NCBI GenBank assembly: GCA_001939145.1 | Contig: LSRX01000063.1 | Span: 249,417 to 313,416, forward strand | Source: Symbiodinium microadriaticum | Taxonomy: Eukaryota; Sar; Dinophyceae; Suessiales; Symbiodiniaceae | DNA length: 64,000 bases | Direction of reading: 5' to 3' | In this document: one piece after another, positions 50,901 through 59,386 of the stretch | How the letters are laid out: the number at the start of each line of letters is the position of its first letter | Position numbering within the stretch: position 1 is the first letter of the stretch | Translations under genes and position numbers: made by a program | The notes under the pieces: generated by a model | The model's input: only the letters and a program-made list of their open reading frames with translations | Told to the model about the DNA's origin: nothing | Databases searched by the model: none

Positions 50901-53900
50901 GCCCTAAACGAGCTAACGCGCTACACAGGGCACTGAAGCCAACAGTTTCGGGTTGAGGGATTAGGGTTCAGGGCTCCTTGAAGCGTCCTCAACTTTAAAG
51001 TCTCAGAGCTCTAATGTAGGGGCGTTAATGGTTTAGAAAAAGTTTTTGGGGTCCTTTATTGTATAAATTATTCTAAGGAGCCCTACCCCAAAATAGTATG
51101 GGTAATTATTTGGGCCCCTAGGTTAGACTTCACAGGGCTTGGGGTCAAGAAGTTTATCCTAAACCCTAAACCCAAAGCCCTGAGCCCTAAACCAGCCTGA
51201 ACCCCCCATCTGGAGGATGTAAGGGTCTACAAAATACCTATACTACTCCTTGCGGTTGCTTGATATAATGATATTCTAGCGATATTAGACTACACTATAT
51301 ACTATATTGTACTGATCTATACTGTAGTCTGCTGTACTCTACTCTACTCTACTCTGCTCCACCTCTACTCCTTAGCCCCGGTCGTAACTCGACTATGAGG
51401 TGCCAAACTCCTCATTGCTCCTGGCCTGCTTCAGAGTCTTGTCCACCGGGTTCATGATGAGCTGCCTTGGTGATTATTTGGGTTGAAGTTTAGGGATTAG
51501 CGTTTTGGGTGTTCGGGTGCGAAGTTTGCAAGTTGCTTCTACAGCAAGTTGTTCATGATGAGCTTCCATTGGCGATGATCAGCTTCGCTTTTTGTTCCTT
51601 TACTGCTTCAGGCTAGCCCATCATTGAAGACCTGCTAGCCTAAGCGCTAAACCCGAATTGAGGCGCTTCAGAAATATTGCGCACTCCCCACATCGAGGAA
51701 GCACCGGCCAAGTAGGGATCTGCTACCAGGGGAGGGGGGCAAGACGCGGGCGACCGGGCCTTACCGCACTTATGTGGATTGTAGGTTTATAAGAGGTTTC
51801 ACGGGTCTTTCATGCTTTAGGGATTTGCCGTTCTTCTGCATTCAAAGTTTAACCCGCTGTACGTTCTTGCAGTCGTTCCTGTAGGGCGGATGGGGATGTC
51901 GGGCCTAGGATCATAGGGATTTTAGAGTTTTGGGTTTAGGGCAGTTTGCTAGCCAGGGGCTGTCTAAGGACTTCACGGTGTAGTTGTTTAGCCTTTAGAA
52001 ACTTTAACCCGGTGTGGGATGCCGAACGCTCTGCCAGCTCTGGCATCTGTCAGGGGCCTAAACGGAAAAAAACCAGATATCTGTTGGTCCGTAAACTCCA
52101 AACCCCTGAGCCGCAAACCTCTAAGATCTAAGCCACACGAGGGTTTATCTGTGCTTCCAAGTACTTGCCTTTTTGGTGGGGCTATACTCTATATAGTATA
52201 GTTATGGTGTCATAACCTTCTATTCTGCAGGGTTAGGATCCACAGGTGGAGTTTAGAGTGTCAAGGTTTAAGTTCGAAGAAGCGGGAATCTCGAGAAACC
52301 CAGAGACTATCTAAGAGAACACACGTAAGGAACCCCAAGGAATAATACTGGTAACTCATGGTGATTATTCAGGCTTCTGCAGCCTACTAAACCCTACACC
52401 CTAAAACCCCTAAACCCTAAACCCCTAAACCCCTAAACCTCTAAACCCCTAAACCTCTAAACCCCTAAACCTCTAAACCCCTAAACCTCTAAACCCCTAA
52501 ACCCTAAACCCTAAAACCTAAAACCCTAAACCCCTAAACCCCAAACCCCTAACCCCTAAACATCTCCAGTGCAGGCTGGAGTCCTGAGGACTTCGTGCGG
52601 AATCATCGGAGAGGGGTCGTAGGCCTCAGACGGCTGCATGTCTCCGCCTATCATTGGGGGAAGGAGCCTGGACAAACGGTTGATGATATAAATCCTGCAT
52701 TACCTCGAGGACCAAACTATGGGAATTATGGCATATTCCGTATTAGGGTAATGCAGGTTTATGCCATCAACCGAATCAACGTGGTTACGGATTACATGGG
52801 CGTTAGGGTCCCTTTTAGGGTCCTTTTCAGAAGGGTGCCGGACTATTTTGGGGACCCAAGAAAGGGACCCTCATTTAGAGAACAGTCCATGAATAAAACC
52901 CTTATAACAGTAGCCTTATAGAAACCCTTTCAAGGAGCCCTTATAGATCCCTTTAAGATCCTTTAATTCCCGAGAACAACCCGAGTAGTTTTGGTTTGTG
53001 CCGCGGAAGGCGAGGAAAGAGTCCTCCAACCGCATATCCACGGGGCCTGTTGCCCAACCCATAGGGTTCAGGTTTAGGATTTTAGGGTTTCGGGCCAAAG
53101 AAGCTGCTGACACATGCTCGGATTTGGCGCCATCAGCCTTTGCGCGTTGGAAGTCTGCCGATGCCTGTGACAATCCGCGTGAGCAAAGAACAGTGGAAAT
53201 GAGTATGACCCCAAGGGCTCCAAGTATGCAAATGGTACCTACTTTGGGGCCTAAGGTCCATAAATAGGACCTACTTTGGGCTATTTGGACAGGCTCGAGC
53301 AGAAATCCAAGAGCAGGCGTTCCTGCGGTAGTCTAGATCATACCGCTCTCGTCCACCCGCGCGCCGGTTCTGGCACCACCAAACATTTCAGTAGTCAGCA
53401 CCACAGTATGGTGTCCCAGGAATTTGACCCGGGCTGTCGGCAGTTCATGCCGTGCCAGCCCGGATGCTCCTTCCGCCAAAGCCTCTATACTTCTTGGAGG
53501 GAAGGGGTTGATAGCTCCGACAGGTTTCAACTCCCCAGCCTCTGTAAACCAAACATGCAACCTAAACCATGACTCCACTATCGTACCCTAAACCCCAATC
53601 AAACCCTAAAGCCGGAGACTCCTAAACCCTAAATCCTGCAGACATGGATCCAGAGACTTAGCTAGCAAACTGCAACCACACCGCGGCAAAGTCTTACTCC
53701 TGCATGCCAAAGCTCCCCATGTCACAAAGGATGCTATCGAAACGGATTCTGAGGTTGGGGTTTGAGGGTTTACGGTTTATAGGTGCCAAAGAAATCACCC
53801 TAAACTCTAAACCCTAAACCCCAAACCCTAAACCATGAACCCCTAAACCCTAAACCCTGAGCCCCACCAGGTTTGGAGACCCCAGAGCCCAGGCGACAGA

Positions 53901-56900
53901 AGCGGAACTTTCCGCGAAAGTCCGCCGTACCCTTGCGGCCGTTCTGCCTCCCAACCCAAACCTCAAAAGACGGGATGCAACACCATAAGCCTAAACTAAA
54001 GCCCTGAAGAGAATTCCCTAAACCCTAAACCCTCAATCCTGGTCATTCGCCCGGGGGGCTGGGTTCTTGAGGATGACCTTCAGCGCCTCCAGCATTCGCC
54101 TGGCATGTCTCTGTGCTCCTTTTCTCCGGGGCCCAAGGCAAAGGTTTTGCGGTTCAAGGTCCAGGGGCTTAGGGTCTCGGGTTTAGGCACGCTAGAATAG
54201 GGTAGCTGGGGCAGGCTATACGACACAACTGCCTTGGGGCGACGACGACATCAGTGGCAATCACAAGATCTGGATATAAGTATGCTACAAGTAGACATTC
54301 GCTCACCAAGCCATTAGCCAAAAAAAAGCACGTCCCTAAACCCTGAGCCCTGTACCCTAAACCGGTTGCAAATGAACCCTGGAGCTACAGAAAGAGGGCG
54401 CACTAGTAGAGCTTCCATATACAACTATAGTAAGCCTTAAAAAGAACACCCACTCAAAGCCTACAAAGCCCACCTCCCGAACCCAAAACCTTAAACCCCT
54501 AACCCTAGAGCCTCACGCCTCAAGCCTAAGCTCTAAAACCCTGAAGCCCTAAACCCTCAACCCCAAAGAACCTACCTTTTCAGGACTTATACAAAAGAAA
54601 CTGTACTAAGGAACCCTAAAACGGTAGGTTGGTTATTTGGTGTCCAGGTAAACCCTTAGCCCCTCAACCCCCAGACTCCAGCGACCTGGTCTGATCTGTA
54701 CTTGCAAGGCGATCGAGTCGGTAGGTCCTCGGTCGATTCCAGGCTTCAGCGTTTAGGATTGAAGATTTTGGGTTAGGGCTTATAGGGTTTAGGGTTTAGA
54801 ATCTAAACCCTAAACCCTATAAGCCCTAACCCAAAATCTTCAATCCTAAATTAGAATCATTGGGTTTGGGTTTAGGTTTTCAGGCAGGGTCTAGGGGTTG
54901 AGTTGTTTGGGAGCTGAGGATTTCGTGGCTTTGGAGTTGCGGGGTATTGAACCCTAAACCCTAAACCGCTGTATTCTACTAAACCCTAAACCCTAAACCG
55001 CTGTATTCTAGTATTATAATGTCATGATAGGGACCGTAGGGACATGTATGGGTACTATAGGGGCCTTAATAACTACCTATATTATTTTTGGGGTTTCCTT
55101 ACCAGAATTATCGCGAAATGGACCCACATTGCTTATTCAGGCGTCCATATCTAAGAGCCCCAGTAACACAGGAGTTAAAAGGGCTCCCCGTTTGGTTTTG
55201 GGTAGTTCTATAAGGAACCCAAGACAACAAACATCCAACCCTAAAGCCTACAACTCTAACCCTTTAACGCCTGAACCCCCAAACGCTAAACCCTACGCTC
55301 CTAAACCCTAAACCCCCAAAGGCTAAACCCTGCACTCCTAAACCCTAAACCCAGTGGCTATTATTTCGAGCTGCAGTGTCGAACAGAATCTAGGGCTCTC
55401 TGGGCGTTTCGCGATTTCAGACAATCCCAAGTTAGCCGGAGCCAGGGTCTTTGGGCTTAGGGTTAACGGTTGGCATCTCATGCCTAATCGGCAAGAAATG
55501 CCTTAAGTAGGACCTCGTTCCACACACGGCTTAGTGTTTAAGAGTTTAAGCATCTACTGATTTGGTCGATGCAAACACCCCCTAACCGGAAATGCACTAG
55601 ATCATCCCTTGACGAAGCCCAGGAGCATGTTTTCTCCGAACTGCACCTGCCAAGGCTTCTTGTGGATTCGAGTGTTTGGGTGCCTCGCTTATCGATGGCG
55701 TCGAAATCCTAAACCCTCAAGCCTGAACCTTAAACCACTGATTAGAGCACTTTGACTTTGATTTCCTTCCTCCAACACTGTCGAGGATTGAAAGGAAGAG
55801 TCATGACAGCCAAGGATTGTTCGGCATGCTGAGTGTCTTCCTACTTGTGCTGCGTGTGCAGACACATCTAGAAGTAAGCTCCTGCATGTGCCTCCGCCTG
55901 GAAAGCTTCTTACGTCAGCTTGAAAGTTTCCGTGGGAAGCTCGCAATGGAGACTTTGATGCTAATCGTCACACGCAGGTTTGCAGTGACACTCCAAAGCC
56001 TGCACCTCACAACCCTTGAGGGCCAGCTGATGCATAGCAACATTGCAGACTCCAGTATATACCATGCAAGTATGACGACAACATAGCTGATGTTCAGGCC
56101 TGAAAACACCAGTGTACCCGTTACTCCCTGTTACGCGGTCCATATTGGTTGCATGCAGGCATTGTGACTTAGTCCTTCAAGCACACATCTAGGACTTGGG
56201 ACATGCAACAACCTAGGTGCCTAACCTCACCAAAAAGTCAGTGGCCTTTGGCGGCGAAGTCAATCTCACGCCAAGAGGTGCCGTCTTGTCCGGCTGTGTC
56301 CTCAGCATCACTCAAAGGCTCAGGACATAGGCTGTACCGGCTTCTATGGAAGCCTTTACTCTAGGCTTGCCCTACCAACCAACATAGCGCCATGAACCCC
56401 TGCAACTGGGTCCGAAACGAATTAACACGTGCAGCCTTGTAGACCTTCTTTCCGGGGTGGAGGGCTTGCGGGAAGCTCTCTTATGGGCCGACCGGAAGGT
56501 CTGGAACCCTGTTAATACTTTCGGTCCCTACCCTATAAACCTTTAATCCTAGACCTCATTATGTATCCCTACCCTATAAACCTTTATTCCTAGACCTCAT
56601 TATGTAACATAGATCCTTTAGTTGAGGTGTAGAAGCCAACCTGACGGTCTTAGGTTGTAGCTCAGACGCACAATGCCAAGTTGCCGGAGACGGTTCCGGG
56701 GCTGAAACTAGCGTGTACCTAAAGCCCCCAACAGTAAGTAAGATAATGGCCCAACATCTATGAAAGGCTATTTTTATGCATACTTTAGGGGTCCAGGAAG
56801 GAGTCTACGACTTGGCTTCTGTCGGATTTGGGGTGTCATGCCGCTGTGTAAAACACGCAACAGATTCAATGAATCGACGCAGCTGGAAAGGTTAGAGGGT

Positions 56901-59352
56901 CAGTTGTAGGGTTTAGGGTTTAGGGTTTCCTTAGAGAGAATGAAGGTCACTTTGAATCCCGCATGTGTTGCAAACGACATTCCCACATTCCTCGGCTTGT
57001 GCTTGCTGCTATGATGGGTCGCTGCTTTCCTCTTTGCCTGTACCCTTAGCATCAAAATAGCCCAAAAGCCTTACATAATAGGGTCTTTGGGCCCAAAAGC
57101 CTTAAAATATGAGTCCTTAGAGGGTTAAGGGTAGAGCTGATAAGCTACTAGGGAGCCCCAGGCCACTTAAACTTAGGTATACCGGGCCTCTTACCTGGCA
57201 ATATGAAACCCTAACCCTCCAGGTACCTACTATATGGGGTACTAGAGCCCCTAAGACCCTGTATAGTAGGTACCTGGAGGGTTAGGGAAACCTGGTACAG
57301 TTTAATCCAAGCTTGCCTTAATTTGAGGAGATTTGGGCTCTTTTGGGTGCCTGCGGCCAAAGCGACGCAGAATTGATAATTTCCACCTCCGCGCCGTCGC
57401 GAATGCGCTCGTAATCCTTTCCGGAACCAGCTCAGCTCTTTGGCTCGACTTGGGCTTCAAGTCCAGAGTTCAAAACTCTATTGGGAACCTCGAAGTCCGT
57501 GCTTTTGATTTGTTTTTTTGCGGCTTGTCTATAGTCTCCATTGTAGTTCCGTTTTGGGGGGGGTTCCCTTATGGGATCCTAACCACAAAGTTGGTTTGAC
57601 TATAAAGAAACTACAGCGGAGACCATAGGTGGGTTTCAGGATGTACGAGAGAAATGGAAGCTGATATAGAACTCTTACGTCTACGATACTCGGACGACTG
57701 CCGTTCCTTCACAACTGTCCTTCAAATGCAAGGGAAGAAATGCAGCAGCTGCAGTCATGGTTTTAATCATTCTATCGATTGGGTCTACCGTAATTTTACG
57801 ATCGGCATACACGCATCAACTCTGCTGGAAGAAGAGGTCGCTGTGGGGTTGAAAGTATTGAAATGCACATGGATAGCTCTCTAGATTAGGGTCCCTTTCT
57901 AGGTCCCCAAAATAGTACGGCACTCTTATAAAAACAAAAAGGACCCCAACGGGACCCTCATTTAGAGAACTACCCACGTCATGGGACCTGCCGCGCGAGC
58001 AGAATCCCAGGTACATGTGTGGTAGTCTACTGTCCTTCTACCCCCGAAGTCGATCCTATGCAACTGCAGATATGATGCTGGGCCGCTCTAACAGGCTTTC
58101 TTGGCTAGGCTTAAGTTAGTGTTGCACGGGGCTCGGGGTCCCAAACCCCGCAACTCTCAACCCTATAAACCTAAATCGCCTGAGCCTGATACCATCTAGG
58201 GAATTCTTAGAGGTGTACGGCCTTCAGGGTTAAACCCTAAACCCTAAACCTTATAAACCCCTAAAAGTCAGGGTTTGCTTGTAATCTCAACTCAGAGCCA
58301 TGACGGACTAGACTAGTCCAAAACTGGGTTCTTGTTTTGGAGTCTACTTTAAGTTACCAGAACAAGGGATCCATAGTAAATACTCTGGCTTCCTTATTCT
58401 CGTAACTTATTTTTTCACTTATAACAAGAACACAGAAATCTTCGAGCTGAACCCCAAACCCCAAGCCCTCCCTGATCTGGAGCCAGAACCCGGAAGCATG
58501 CCAAACGCCACACAGCAGGCACGGTTTAGGGTTTAGGATTTAAGATTTCGGCATGCAATCAGAACGAGGAGCCGAGCTCGGGTAGTTTGGGTGAAGGGTC
58601 TAAGGCAGCAGCTGGCTCGTGTCTCTATCAGTCTGAAGGAGCCTTGAGTACCTATAGACACCAAAGAGAATGTCTTAGGACCTCTGTTTCTGCACGATTT
58701 CTACATGCTTAGCCCAACCCGCGGCAAGCCTGACGGTTCATGCACAGAGAATGCGGGTAAGTGGGAACTCTGGGTATCCTGAATCCAGACTCGACTATAG
58801 TCTAGGTACCTCTTGACAGCCTCGCACCGGCAGAAAGCTTCCGTATAGCCGTAAACCCCGCGCGACATACTACACCGAACCCTGAACCCTAAGCCCTCTC
58901 AGGCAAAGCACAACTAGTAGAACCCCTATAAGCCCTAGCCCTAAGCTCTAAACCCTGTAGCCTCGAAGCCCCTGAACCCTAAACCCTGAAGCCCTAAATC
59001 CCCAAACCCTCAAAGCACCTCACGCACCAGGCCTGGGGAACACGCTTCTGCATCTCCGGGTACGAGATGTCCACACCTCAAGGACAACCGGAGCACATAA
59101 TTTGAATAGGGACTCCTTCAGTGGTTTCCAAAGGGTTACGATAAAGTCTACAGAAGTTTTAGCAATTTAGGGGAGGTAGTCCTTGAATTAGCGTATAAGG
59201 ACTTCAAGGGTACAATAGTTTTCAGACCCCTATACTGCAGCACTGTCTGTGCTTTTACAATCTATCTCCTCGCGAAACGAGACCCATCTCCAAACAATCG
59301 ATTCAACCGTATGTATATAAATAAATAAATAAATAAATAAATATATATGTAA

Positions 59353-59386
<34 letters not shown>

